NCBI RefSeq assembly: GCF_007827975.1 | Contig: NZ_VITT01000008.1 | Reading direction: 5' to 3' (one strand) | Source of the DNA: Nitrospirillum viridazoti | GTDB taxonomy: Bacteria > Pseudomonadota > Alphaproteobacteria > Azospirillales > Azospirillaceae | DNA length: 64,000 nucleotides | Shown here: positions 50,045-58,937 of the stretch, in pieces | Layout: every line of letters begins with the position of its first letter | Numbering within the stretch: the first letter of the stretch is position 1 | Program-made: the position numbers and the translations under genes | The notes under the pieces: generated by a model | The model's input: only the letters and a program-made list of their open reading frames with translations | The model's database searches: none | Told to the model about the DNA's origin: nothing

Positions 50045-52285
50045 ATGTTGAAAATTCCCGCCCTGAAGGCGCACCTGCGCGCCGCCGTCATCCCTGGCGA
50101 AGGTGTCCTGCTGTTGAGCGAGGACGGCGCCAAGGTGTTGCACGGTGCCGCGTACGAGAAGGTCGTGCCCATGATCGACGGCCGGCGCTCGGCCGACGAC
50201 ATCGCCGACGCCCTGGCGGGGCAGGTGGATGCCGCGCGCGTCTACTTCGCCCTGGCCCGGATGGAGGAACAGGGTCATCTGGCGGCGCCGGTACCCGATC
50301 TCGCCCCGTCCGTGGCCGGCTTCTGGCAGGCCGCGGGTGCCGACGCCCGGGCGGTTCAGGACGCGCACGCTACCCGCCGCGTGGCGCTTATGACGGTCGG
50401 CGGCGTGGACGCGGCCCCCCTGCGGGCGGCGCTGGCGACGGCGGGCCTGGCGGAAGAAACGCCCGAGGGGGCCGACCTGTGGATCGTGCTGGCCGACGAC
50501 TATCTGCGTCCGGAGTTGCGGGACATAAACGACCGGGCGCTGGCGGCGGAACGGCCCTGGGTGCTGGCGCGCGCCGGCGGCCGGGAGCAGTGGCTGGGCC
50601 CCTATTTCGAACCCGGCGCCACGGCCTGCTGGGAATGCCTGCAGCGGCGGCTGACGCGCAACCGCGCCACCCATCGCTTCGCCGCGGCCAAGATGGAGGC
50701 GCAGGGCCCGCTGGTACCGCCCGTGGGGCTGGCCGTCACCCAGGCCGCCACCTGCCACGCCGTGGCGCTGGAGGCGGCACTGATCCTGGCGGGCCTGCCC
50801 ACCGCGCTCAAGGGCCAGGTGGTCAGCCGTGACTGGGTAACCCATAGCCAGCAGACCCACGTCCTGACGCCCAACCCGCTGTGCCCCGCCTGCGGCACGC
50901 CGGCGGAGCCGGCCGCCCGGGCGATGGAGCTGGGCGCCGGCCGGGCGGCGTTTCAGTCCGATGGCGGGCACCGCAGCGTCTCGCCGGAAGCGACGCTGGC
51001 GGCCTACCGGCATCTGGTCAGCCCCATCACCGGCGTGGTCAACCTGCTGCAGCCGGCGACGCCGCCGGACGAGACGCTGGCCCATGTCTATGTCGCGGGT
51101 TCCAACGCCGCCCGGCCCATCGGCAGCTTGCGCGACCTGAAGCGCAGCCTGCGCAGCAGCAGCGCCGGCAAGGGCGTGTCGGAGGCGCAGGCCAAGGTCA
51201 GCGCCCTGTGCGAGGCGCTGGAGCGCAGCAGCGGCGAGATCGCGGGCGATGAGGTGCGGGTGCGCCGGGCCTGGCGGGACTGGCCGGCGGGGGAGGCCAT
51301 CCACCCCAACGCGATCATGGGTTATAGCGAGGCCCAGTTCGCCGACCGTGAGGCGCAGAACGCCAAGCAATCGGTCTTCAACATCACGCCCCGTCCGCTG
51401 CCCGACGACCTTGCGGTGGACTGGACGCCCCTGTGGTCGCTGACCGAGAAGCGGTTCAAGCACCTGCCGACGCAGTTGGTCTATTACGGCGTCGACGGCG
51501 GGCGCAGCGGTCCGGACTTCTATGCCATGGGCTGTTCCAACGGCAACGCTGCCGGCAACACCCGGGAGGAGGCCCTGCTGCAGGGCTTCTTCGAACTGGT
51601 GGAGCGCGATGCCACCGCGCTGTGGTGGTACAACCGCCTGCGCCGCCGGGGTGTCGCCACCGACACCTTCAACGATCCGTACCTGCCGCGCATCGCCCGG
51701 CATTACCGGGAAAAGCATGGGCGGGAGACCTGGGCGCTGGACCTGACGTCGGACCTGGGCATCCCGGTGTTCGTGGCCCTGTCCCGTGAGGTCGACGCTC
51801 CGCAGGAACGCATCCTGTTCGGCCTGGGCTGCCACCTGGACGCCCGCATCGCCTTGCAGCGCGCCTATGCCGAGATGAACCAGATGCTGGGCCTGGCCAC
51901 CGCCGAGGTGGAAGGCAAGATCGAGGATCCGGAGACGCTGCACTGGCTGCAGACGGCCACGGTGGAGAACCAGCCCTATCTGGCGCCCGACCCGGCCCAG
52001 GCGCCGGCGCGGCATGAGGACTTCCCCGTGCAGCACAGCGGCGACTTCCTGGCCGACATCAACCACTGCCTGTCCATCCTGGATCGTGCCGGCCTGGAGA
52101 TGCTGGTGCTGGACCAGACGCGGGCGGAGTTGGGTCTGCCGGTGGTCAAGGTGGTCGTCCCCGGCCTGCGCCACTTCTGGGCGCGCTACGCCCCGGGCCG
52201 GCTGTACGACGTGCCCGTGCGCATGGGGTGGCTGGACCGGCCGCTGGCCGAGGCCGAACTCAACCCCATTCCCATCTTCGTGTGA
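50045..52285 (+). CDS. Fused RRE/E1-like/YcaO cyclodehydratase, copy 1
   Basis: 746 residues. The N-terminus (LKAHLRAAVIPGEGVLLLSE through MIDGRRSADDI) is a winged-helix RRE that binds leader peptides. An E1-like part holds two zinc-type CxxC pairs, ACWECLQRR (about residue 195) and LCPACGTP (about 281). The YcaO domain spans about 305 to the end, with ATP/Mg motifs KGVSEAQAKVSALCEALERS and GNTREEALLQGFFELVERDA. The C-terminus is LNPIPIFV. It activates amide bonds with ATP to turn Cys, Ser or Thr of the core into azolines. It has a weak ribosome binding site, unlike the precursors. No flavin dehydrogenase lies nearby, so azolines may stay unoxidised or be handled by the next gene. Confidence 0.9.
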   Translation: MLKIPALKAHLRAAVIPGEGVLLLSEDGAKVLHGAAYEKVVPMIDGRRSADDIADALAGQVDAARVYFALARMEEQGHLAAPVPDLAPSVAGFWQAAGADARAVQDAHATRRVALMTVGGVDAAPLRAALATAGLAEETPEGADLWIVLADDYLRPELRDINDRALAAERPWVLARAGGREQWLGPYFEPGATACWECLQRRLTRNRATHRFAAAKMEAQGPLVPPVGLAVTQAATCHAVALEAALILAGLPTALKGQVVSRDWVTHSQQTHVLTPNPLCPACGTPAEPAARAMELGAGRAAFQSDGGHRSVSPEATLAAYRHLVSPITGVVNLLQPATPPDETLAHVYVAGSNAARPIGSLRDLKRSLRSSSAGKGVSEAQAKVSALCEALERSSGEIAGDEVRVRRAWRDWPAGEAIHPNAIMGYSEAQFADREAQNAKQSVFNITPRPLPDDLAVDWTPLWSLTEKRFKHLPTQLVYYGVDGGRSGPDFYAMGCSNGNAAGNTREEALLQGFFELVERDATALWWYNRLRRRGVATDTFNDPYLPRIARHYREKHGRETWALDLTSDLGIPVFVALSREVDAPQERILFGLGCHLDARIALQRAYAEMNQMLGLATAEVEGKIEDPETLHWLQTATVENQPYLAPDPAQAPARHEDFPVQHSGDFLADINHCLSILDRAGLEMLVLDQTRAELGLPVVKVVVPGLRHFWARYAPGRLYDVPVRMGWLDRPLAEAELNPIPIFV

Positions 52286-52297
52286 GGGGACCCGACC

Positions 52298-53149
52298 ATG
52301 AGCGAGTTTTCCGAAAGCCTTTCCCTGCCCGGCGGCCTGCATCTGGAGGCATCCGAGGAGCGGTTCCGCCTGCATCGCCTGCCGCCGTGGCAGCCGGGCC
52401 CGGCCGACAGCCTGTCGGCGCAAGGCTCGGCGCGGGCGACGCGGCAGCTGATGTCCGGCGCCATGTATTCCGGCTTCTCCGCCGCCGTGGCGGCCGCCAC
52501 CGGGCCGCGCCCGTCCTCCGCCCAGCGCGACGTGTTCCTGCGCTACGTCCACGGCCTGGCCGCCGGCTGGCGCACCACGGGCGTCACGCCGGGCGCCATG
52601 CGCCGCGCGGCCGACCGGCTGGAAGAGCGGGGGCAGCACGCCGTCGCGGCCCACTGCCGCCATGTGGCGGAGGAGGAGACGGGGCACGACACCCTGGCCT
52701 GGCTGGACATGGAGGCTTTGGGCCTGCCCGCCGCGACCTTCGTGGAACGCCTGCGCCCCCGCACGGCGATGGCCCTGGCGGAACGGCACCGGGAGTTGGC
52801 GGAGGCGGCGGAACCCATCGCCGTGCTGGGCTACGCCTATGTCCTGGAACGCACCAGCCTGAACGTGACCGCCGAGGTCATCGCCGAGGTGGAGGCCGCC
52901 TTGCCGGCGGGCGTCTTCGCCACCCGCTGCCTGCGAGTGCACAGCGCCGTGGGCAGTGACATTGGCCATGTCGATGAAAGCCTGGAGTTCATCGCCGAAT
53001 TGCCGGCCCGGGATCGCGCCATCATCGCGCGGGAGGCGTTCAACACCGCCCGAATCATGGGCGCGGGCGACGACTATCCCGGCGACGACGCCATGCGCGA
53101 CCTGCTGGCCGAGCTTATGCAGCCGACACCGGCGCTGGCCTGCGCCTGA
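52298..53149 (+). CDS. Haem-oxygenase-like (TenA/PqqC-fold) putative di-iron oxygenase/oxidase
   Basis: 283 residues, mainly helical, with Ala-rich helices. Candidate metal ligands are the Glu/His set in HVAEEETGHDTLAWL (about 122-135), a Glu in YVLERTSLN (about 185) and His/Glu in HSAVGSDIGHVDESLEF (about 214-230). This matches the iron-containing redox enzyme group (HDO superfamily), whose members oxidise or cleave substrates in natural product pathways. It starts 12 bases after YcaO copy 1, with GAGGGGA upstream. It might oxidise azolines or cores, replacing the flavin dehydrogenase. It could also be a structural helper. No cofactor is proven. Confidence 0.78.
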   Translation: MSEFSESLSLPGGLHLEASEERFRLHRLPPWQPGPADSLSAQGSARATRQLMSGAMYSGFSAAVAAATGPRPSSAQRDVFLRYVHGLAAGWRTTGVTPGAMRRAADRLEERGQHAVAAHCRHVAEEETGHDTLAWLDMEALGLPAATFVERLRPRTAMALAERHRELAEAAEPIAVLGYAYVLERTSLNVTAEVIAEVEAALPAGVFATRCLRVHSAVGSDIGHVDESLEFIAELPARDRAIIAREAFNTARIMGAGDDYPGDDAMRDLLAELMQPTPALACA

Positions 53150-53180
53150 CCATCACGACACAAGAGAAGGGGAGAAGAGC

Positions 53181-53498
53181 ATGCAGACCGATGACAATGC
53201 CAAGGCCTACGGCAAGATCGTCGCCAAGGCCTGGAGCGACGACACCTACAAGGCGCGGCTGCTGGCCGACCCGGCGGCCGTGCTGGCGGCGGAGGGGGTG
53301 GCGGTGCCCGCCGGGGTGACCTTCCACGTGGTGGAGAACACCGACACCGCCTACACCCTGGTTCTGCCGGCCAAGCCCACGGACATCAGCGATACCGATC
53401 TGGATGCCGTCGCCGGCGGGCGCTTCGCCTTCTCCTGCGGTGGTCCCGCCGTGGTGAAGCCCAAGCCCACCGGCAATCCTACCCGGCGGTGCATTTGA
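53181..53498 (+). CDS. NHLP-type RiPP precursor 11, extended core
   Basis: 105 residues, the longest precursor. Leader hallmarks are IVAKAWSDDTYKARLLADPA, VVENTDTAYTLVLPAKPTDI and SDTDLDAVAGG. The core is 25 residues, starting RFAFSCGGPAVVKPKPTGNP and finishing TRRCI, so it carries two Cys, one Ser and two Thr with a Lys-Pro repeat. It stands apart from the array, directly ahead of YcaO copy 2, which suggests a precursor plus YcaO unit that was duplicated. GAAGGGGAGAAG precedes the ATG. Confidence 0.9.
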   Translation: MQTDDNAKAYGKIVAKAWSDDTYKARLLADPAAVLAAEGVAVPAGVTFHVVENTDTAYTLVLPAKPTDISDTDLDAVAGGRFAFSCGGPAVVKPKPTGNPTRRCI

Positions 53499-53529
53499 GC
53501 TTGTCCAACAGCGCGGCGTTGCGGATCCG

Positions 53530-55767
53530 ATGTTGAGAATTCCCCTCCTCAAGGCGCACCTCCAGGCGACGGTTTTTCCGGGCGAAGGCGTCCTGCTGCT
53601 GTCGGAAGACGGCGGCACGGCGCTGCACGGTGCTGCGTATGAGGGGATCGTGCCCTTGCTGGACGGCCGGCACACCACCGACGCCATCGTCGACGCGCTG
53701 GCCGGACGGGTGGACGCGGCCCGCGTCTACTACGTGCTGGGACTGCTGGAGCGGGCCGGGCATCTGGTGGAGGCGGCCCCGGATCAGACGGGGGCGGAGG
53801 CCGCCTATTGGCACGCGGCCGGCGTGGACGCGCCGGCCGCGCGCCATGCCCTGGCGGCCCGGCGCGTGGCGGTGATCGCGGTGGGGCCGGCGGATGCCGG
53901 CCCCCTGCGCGCCGCCCTGGTGGCGGCCGGCCTGCAGGAGGTGGCGGCCGACGGGGCGGATCTGTGGATCGTCGCGGCCGACGACTACCTGCATCCGGAA
54001 CTGGCGGCCATCAACGCCGCCGCCCTGGCCAGCGACCGGCCCTGGCTGCTGCTGCGCACGGGGGGGCGGGAGCAGTGGCTGGGGCCGCATTTCGTGCCGC
54101 ACCAGACGGGATGCTGGTGCTGTCTGCAGCGGCGTCTGGCCCGCAACCGCGCCCTGTTCCACCTGGCCGCCGACCGGCAGGGGCGTGAGACCCTACAGCC
54201 GGTCCAAGCGCTGCTGCCCGCCGTCCATGCCGCGACCTGCCAGAACGCGGTGGCGGCCGCAGCCTTGATCCTGGCCGGCGCACCCTGCGGCCTGACGGGA
54301 CGGGTGCTGAGCCTGGACCTGACCACCCTGGCGCAGCGGGCCCACGTCCTGGCGCGCCATCCGGCCTGCCCCGCCTGCGGCAAGGCCCCGGTGCCGGTGA
54401 CCCGCCCCCTGGAGCTGCACATGGGCACGGCCGCCTTCCGCAGCGACGGCGGGCACCGCAGCGTCGCGCCTGAGACGACCCTGGCCACGTACGGGCACCT
54501 GGTCAGCCCCATCACCGGCGTGGTGTGCGAGCTGGAGCGGGCCGGGCCGGCGGGTGAGAGCCTGACCCATGTCTACACCGCCGGCACCAACGCCGCCCGG
54601 CCCATGGAAAGCCTGAACGACCTGAAGCGCAATTTGCGCAGCAACGCCTCCGGCAAAGGGGTGTCGGAGGCCCAGGCCAAGGCCAGCGCCCTGTGCGAGG
54701 CCATCGAGCGTTACAGCGGCGAGCTGTCGGGCGGGGAGGTGCGCATCCCCCGCGCCTGGCGGGACTGGGACGTGGGCCAGGCCATCCACCCCAACGCCGT
54801 CATGCGCTACAGCGACGCCCAGTTCGCCGACCGCGCGGCGCAGAACGCCAGGGGATCGGCCTTCAACGTCACGCCCCACCCGCTGCCGGACGACGCGGTG
54901 ATCGACTGGACGCCCGTCTGGTCGCTGACCGAGCAGCGGCACCGCCACCTGCCCACGCAGCTGTTGTACTACAACGTCCGGGGCCGCGACGCGCCGGACT
55001 TTTACGCCGTCGGCTGTTCCAACGGCAGTGCCGCTGGCAACACCCGCGAAGAAGCCATCCTGCAAGGCTTCTTTGAGCTGGTGGAGCGCGATGCCGCCGC
55101 CATCTGGTGGTACAACCGCCTGGCGCGTCCGGCGGTGGCGGTGGAGGGCTTTGGTGATCCCTACCTGACCCAGCTGCGCGACCATTACCGCGACCGCTAC
55201 GGGCGGGAGGTGTGGGCCCTGGATCTGACCACCGACCTGGGCATCCCCGTGTTCGTGGCCCTGTCGCGTCAGGTGGGAACACCGGCCGAGCGCATCCTGA
55301 TGGGCATGGGCTGCCACCTGGACGCCCGCATCGCCCTGCAGCGGGCCTTCGCCGAGATGAACCAATTGCTGGGCCTGGCCGATGATGGCCAGGACGCCCA
55401 GCTGGAGGAGCCGGACACCGTGGCCTGGCTGACCGGCGCCACGGTGGCGAACCAACCCTATCTGGCCGCCGACGGGACCCGAGCGCCTGTGCGGCTGGCG
55501 GATTTTCCGGTGCAGCACACCGGCGGTTTCCTGGCCGACATCGACCATTGCCTGTCCATCCTGGACCGCGCCGGGCTGGAGATGCTGGTGCTGGACCAGA
55601 CGCGGGCCGACGTGAGCCTGCCGGTGGTCAAGGTGGTGGTGCCGGGCCTGCGCCACTACTGGGCCCGCTTCGGGCCGGGGCGGCTTTACGACGTGCCGGT
55701 GCGCATGGGCTGGCTGGACCGGCCGCTGGCCGAGAGTGACTTGAATCCCATCCCGATTTTCATGTGA
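53530..55767 (+). CDS. Fused RRE/E1-like/YcaO cyclodehydratase, copy 2
   Basis: 745 residues and clearly a paralogue of copy 1, sharing long identical blocks such as GKGVSEAQAK, HLDARIALQRA and LNPIPIF. The RRE begins LKAHLQATVFPGEGVLLLSE. The E1-like zinc pairs are GCWCCLQRR and ACPACGKAP. The YcaO domain has ASGKGVSEAQAKASALCEAI and GNTREEAILQGFFELVERDA. It probably has a different leader or core preference, perhaps with precursor 11 next to it. No Shine-Dalgarno sequence is obvious. It ends 27 bases before the exporter genes. Confidence 0.9.
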   Translation: MLRIPLLKAHLQATVFPGEGVLLLSEDGGTALHGAAYEGIVPLLDGRHTTDAIVDALAGRVDAARVYYVLGLLERAGHLVEAAPDQTGAEAAYWHAAGVDAPAARHALAARRVAVIAVGPADAGPLRAALVAAGLQEVAADGADLWIVAADDYLHPELAAINAAALASDRPWLLLRTGGREQWLGPHFVPHQTGCWCCLQRRLARNRALFHLAADRQGRETLQPVQALLPAVHAATCQNAVAAAALILAGAPCGLTGRVLSLDLTTLAQRAHVLARHPACPACGKAPVPVTRPLELHMGTAAFRSDGGHRSVAPETTLATYGHLVSPITGVVCELERAGPAGESLTHVYTAGTNAARPMESLNDLKRNLRSNASGKGVSEAQAKASALCEAIERYSGELSGGEVRIPRAWRDWDVGQAIHPNAVMRYSDAQFADRAAQNARGSAFNVTPHPLPDDAVIDWTPVWSLTEQRHRHLPTQLLYYNVRGRDAPDFYAVGCSNGSAAGNTREEAILQGFFELVERDAAAIWWYNRLARPAVAVEGFGDPYLTQLRDHYRDRYGREVWALDLTTDLGIPVFVALSRQVGTPAERILMGMGCHLDARIALQRAFAEMNQLLGLADDGQDAQLEEPDTVAWLTGATVANQPYLAADGTRAPVRLADFPVQHTGGFLADIDHCLSILDRAGLEMLVLDQTRADVSLPVVKVVVPGLRHYWARFGPGRLYDVPVRMGWLDRPLAESDLNPIPIFM

Positions 55768-55794
55768 TGGGGCGCTGATGGGGGCATTGGGGGC

Positions 55795-56769
55795 ATGAGT
55801 AATCCGATTTTCCGCAAGGCGGCCCTGGACGGCCTATCCTCGCCGGAACAGCTGAACCAGTTGGTCCAGGTGACGCCGGCGCGCGCCTGGATCGCCCTGT
55901 GGGCGTCCGCCGTCCTGCTGGCGGCGATCCTGGCCTGGGCCGTCTTCGGTACCCTGCCGTCGCGCATGGCGGGGCGGGGGGTGCTGATCCATGACGGCGG
56001 CACCTTCAACGTCGTGGCAGTGGTCGACGGGGTGGTGGCCGACATGGAGCATCTCAGCCCCGGCCAGCACATCGCCAAGGGTCAGGTGCTGGGCCGCATC
56101 ATCGACCCGGCGCTGGGCCAGCAGATCGCCTCCGCCGAGGCCTATGTGCGGACCCTGGCCGCCGCCACGGGGCGGGGCGCCCAGGAAACCCGCGCCCAGG
56201 CGCAGCAGGAACTGGACCGCCTGCGCTTCGAGGCAGCGTTGGATCACCGGGTGGTCAGCGACCATGACGGCGAGGTGGTGGAGGTCATGGCCACCAACGG
56301 CCACGCCGTGAAGCCCGGCGACCCCATCGTCAGCATGGAATATGGGGAGTCCCCGCTGCGCGCCGTGCTGTACCTGCCGCCCTCCAGCAACGCCAAGCTG
56401 CTGCGGCCGGGCATGACCACGGAAATCTCGCCCGTCACCAGCCTGAGGGAGCGCGACGGCTATCTCATCGGCCGCGTGCGGTCGGTGTCGAAATATCCGG
56501 CGACGCAGGCCGGCATGCTGGCCCTGCTGCCCAACCCCGCCCTGGTGGACGAACTGGCGCCGGAGGGCCCGCCCATCGCCGTGGAGGTGGAGCTGGTGCC
56601 CGATCCGCGGTCGCAGAGCGGCTACCGCTGGTCCTCCCCCGCCGGCGACGCGCTGGAGATCAGCAGCGGCACCCTGTGCAGCGGCAGCTTCGTGCTGGAA
56701 AGCCGCCGCCCCATCGCCCTGCTGTTCCCCTTCCTGGACAGGTCCTCCCCCAGCCGGGTGCGCGACTGA
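55795..56769 (+). CDS. HlyD-like secretion protein of the NHLP peptide exporter
   Basis: 324 residues. An N-terminal cytoplasmic tail is followed by one transmembrane helix (WIALWASAVLLAAILAWAVF), then a lipoyl-like/barrel-sandwich segment (FNVVAVVDGVVADMEHLSPG, GQHIAKGQVLGRI) and a short coiled coil (GAQETRAQAQQELDRLRFEA). This is the layout of the NHLP bacteriocin system secretion protein. It bridges the ABC proteins to the outer membrane. No outer membrane channel gene is in the cluster, so a shared TolC-type protein is implied. It overlaps the next gene by ATGA (56766-56769). Confidence 0.87.
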   Translation: MSNPIFRKAALDGLSSPEQLNQLVQVTPARAWIALWASAVLLAAILAWAVFGTLPSRMAGRGVLIHDGGTFNVVAVVDGVVADMEHLSPGQHIAKGQVLGRIIDPALGQQIASAEAYVRTLAAATGRGAQETRAQAQQELDRLRFEAALDHRVVSDHDGEVVEVMATNGHAVKPGDPIVSMEYGESPLRAVLYLPPSSNAKLLRPGMTTEISPVTSLRERDGYLIGRVRSVSKYPATQAGMLALLPNPALVDELAPEGPPIAVEVELVPDPRSQSGYRWSSPAGDALEISSGTLCSGSFVLESRRPIALLFPFLDRSSPSRVRD

Positions 56770-58937
56770 TGGTCGGTCTTCCCTTCAGGCGCCGGCTGCG
56801 CACGCCCACCATCCTGCAGATGGAGGCGGTGGAGTGCGGCGCCGCCAGCCTGGCCATCCTGCTGGCCCATTACGGCCGCCATGTCTCGCTGGAGGAGCTG
56901 CGGGCCGCCTGCGGCGTTTCCCGCGACGGCAGCAAGGCCAGCAACGTGGTCAAGGCCGCGCGGGCCTACGGCCTGACCGCCGGCGGCAAGCGCTACGACA
57001 TCGGGCAGCTGCGCCAGGCGCCCATGCCCGCCATCGTCTTCTGGAACTTCAACCACTTCCTGGTGGTGGAGGGCTTCGGCAAGGGCGTGGTCCACATCAA
57101 CGACCCCGCCACTGGCCCCCGCAAGGTGACGGACGCGGAGTTCAGCGACGGCTACACCGGCGTCACCCTGGCCATGGCGCCGGGGCCGGAGTTCCAGAAG
57201 GGTGGCAACGAGCCCAGCCTGGCCCGGGCGCTGGCCAGCCGGCTGCGGGGCGTGCGCGCCGCCTTCGCCTTCGTGGTCATCGCCACCCTGGCCCTGGTGC
57301 TGCCGGGCCTGGCGCTGCCGGTGTTCACCCAGGTGTTCATCGACGAGATCCTGATCAAGCGCTTGGATGGCTGGTTGCAGCCGCTGTTGCTGGGCATGCT
57401 GGTCACGGTGCTGCTGCGCATGGGGCTGACCGCCCTGCAGCAGTCGCAACTGCTGCGCCTGGAGATGCGGCTGTCGCTGCAATCCTCCGCCAGCTTCTTC
57501 TGGCATGTCCTGCGCCTGCCCATCGAGTTCTTCAACCAGCGCTATGTCGGCGACATCAGCGTGCGCGTGACCGCCAACGATCGCGTGGCCCATCTGCTGG
57601 CGGGTGATCTCGCCACCAACGCCGTCAACGTCCTGTCCGTCCTGTTCTACGCCGCCATCATGGCCACCTACGACGTCGGCCTGACCCTGGCCGGCATCGC
57701 CATCACGGCGCTGAACCTGCTGGTTCTCAGGGCCATCGCGCGCAAGCGCCGGGATGACAATCTGCGGCTGCTGCAGGACCGGGGCAAGCTGATGGCCGTC
57801 ACCATGGGGGGCGTCGAGACCATCGAGACCCTGAAGGCCACGGGCGGCGAGGGCGATTTCTTCGCCCGCTGGTCCGGCCATCTGGCCAAGGTCATCAATG
57901 GCGAGCAGCGGCTGGAACTGAACACCCGCCTGCTGGCCGTGCTGCCCAACCTGCTGAACGCCCTGGTTTCCGTCGCCATCCTGGGCCTGGGGGGCCTGCG
58001 GGTGATCGACGGGCGCATGTCCATCGGCATGCTGGTGGCCTTTCAGGGCCTGATGGCCAGCTTCACCCAGCCGGTGACCAACCTGATGGGCCTGGCCGGC
58101 AAGCTGCAGGAGGCGCAGGGCGACATGGCCCGCCTGGACGACGTCCTCAACTTCCCCGCCGCCGTTGACGGGTCTGGGGGCGGCGTGCCCCCGGATGTGG
58201 TGCACGGTGGGGCGTTGGCGGGGCGGCTGGAGCTGCGCAACCTGCGCTTCGGCTATAGCCGGCTGGAGGCGCCCCTGATCGAGGATTTCAGCCTGACGCT
58301 GGAACCCGGCCGCCGCGTCGCCCTGGTGGGCGGCTCGGGCAGCGGCAAGTCCACCGTGGCCCGCCTGGTCACCGGCGTGTTGAAACCATGGGAGGGGCAG
58401 GTGCTGCTGGATGGCATTCCACGCGATCAGATCGCCCGCGACCGGCTGCACGCCACCCTGGGCAGCGTCGACCAGGACGTCTACCTGTTCGCCGGCACCA
58501 TCCGCGACAATCTCAGCCTGTGGGACGGCACCCTACCGCCGGAGGAGATGGTCAGCGCCGCCCGCGACGCCGCCATCCACGATGTCATCGCGGCCCGGAC
58601 CGGCGGCTATGACGCGCCGGTGGAGGAGGCGGGGGCCAACTTCAGCGGCGGGGAGCGCCAGCGGCTGGAGATCGCCCGCGCCCTGGCCGGGCGCCCGCGC
58701 GTGCTGGTGCTGGATGAGGCGACCTCCGCCCTGGATCCGGTGACCGAGAAGGCCATCGACGGCAATCTGCGCCGCCGTGGCTGCGCCTGCCTGATCGTGG
58801 CCCACCGCCTGTCCACCATCCGCGACTGTGATGAGATCATCGTCATGGATCGCGGGCGCATCGCCGAACGGGGCAGCCATGACGCGCTCATGGCCCTGGG
58901 CGGCCGTTACAGCACCCTGATCGCGACCGACCAATGA
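56769..58937 (+). CDS. C39 peptidase/ABC exporter of the NHLM type
   Basis: 722 residues from the ATG that overlaps the previous stop. The peptidase domain has the catalytic Cys in LQMEAVECGAASLAILLAHY, the His in NHFLVVEGF and the Asp in HINDPATGP. A six-helix ABC transmembrane region follows. The ATPase shows Walker A GGSGSGKSTVAR, signature NFSGGERQRLEIARAL and Walker B VLVLDEATSALD. It cleaves the leader after Gly-Gly (or Ala-Gly) and exports the core. Its presence with NHLP-type leaders is the classical combination. It overlaps the second ABC gene by ATGA. Confidence 0.93.
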   Translation: MVGLPFRRRLRTPTILQMEAVECGAASLAILLAHYGRHVSLEELRAACGVSRDGSKASNVVKAARAYGLTAGGKRYDIGQLRQAPMPAIVFWNFNHFLVVEGFGKGVVHINDPATGPRKVTDAEFSDGYTGVTLAMAPGPEFQKGGNEPSLARALASRLRGVRAAFAFVVIATLALVLPGLALPVFTQVFIDEILIKRLDGWLQPLLLGMLVTVLLRMGLTALQQSQLLRLEMRLSLQSSASFFWHVLRLPIEFFNQRYVGDISVRVTANDRVAHLLAGDLATNAVNVLSVLFYAAIMATYDVGLTLAGIAITALNLLVLRAIARKRRDDNLRLLQDRGKLMAVTMGGVETIETLKATGGEGDFFARWSGHLAKVINGEQRLELNTRLLAVLPNLLNALVSVAILGLGGLRVIDGRMSIGMLVAFQGLMASFTQPVTNLMGLAGKLQEAQGDMARLDDVLNFPAAVDGSGGGVPPDVVHGGALAGRLELRNLRFGYSRLEAPLIEDFSLTLEPGRRVALVGGSGSGKSTVARLVTGVLKPWEGQVLLDGIPRDQIARDRLHATLGSVDQDVYLFAGTIRDNLSLWDGTLPPEEMVSAARDAAIHDVIAARTGGYDAPVEEAGANFSGGERQRLEIARALAGRPRVLVLDEATSALDPVTEKAIDGNLRRRGCACLIVAHRLSTIRDCDEIIVMDRGRIAERGSHDALMALGGRYSTLIATDQ

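Noticed and set aside
46802..53498. Nitrile hydratase alpha subunit genes
   Set aside because: The small proteins keep only the leader-like fold segment and lack the CTLCSC metal motif and a beta subunit gene; they are precursor peptides.
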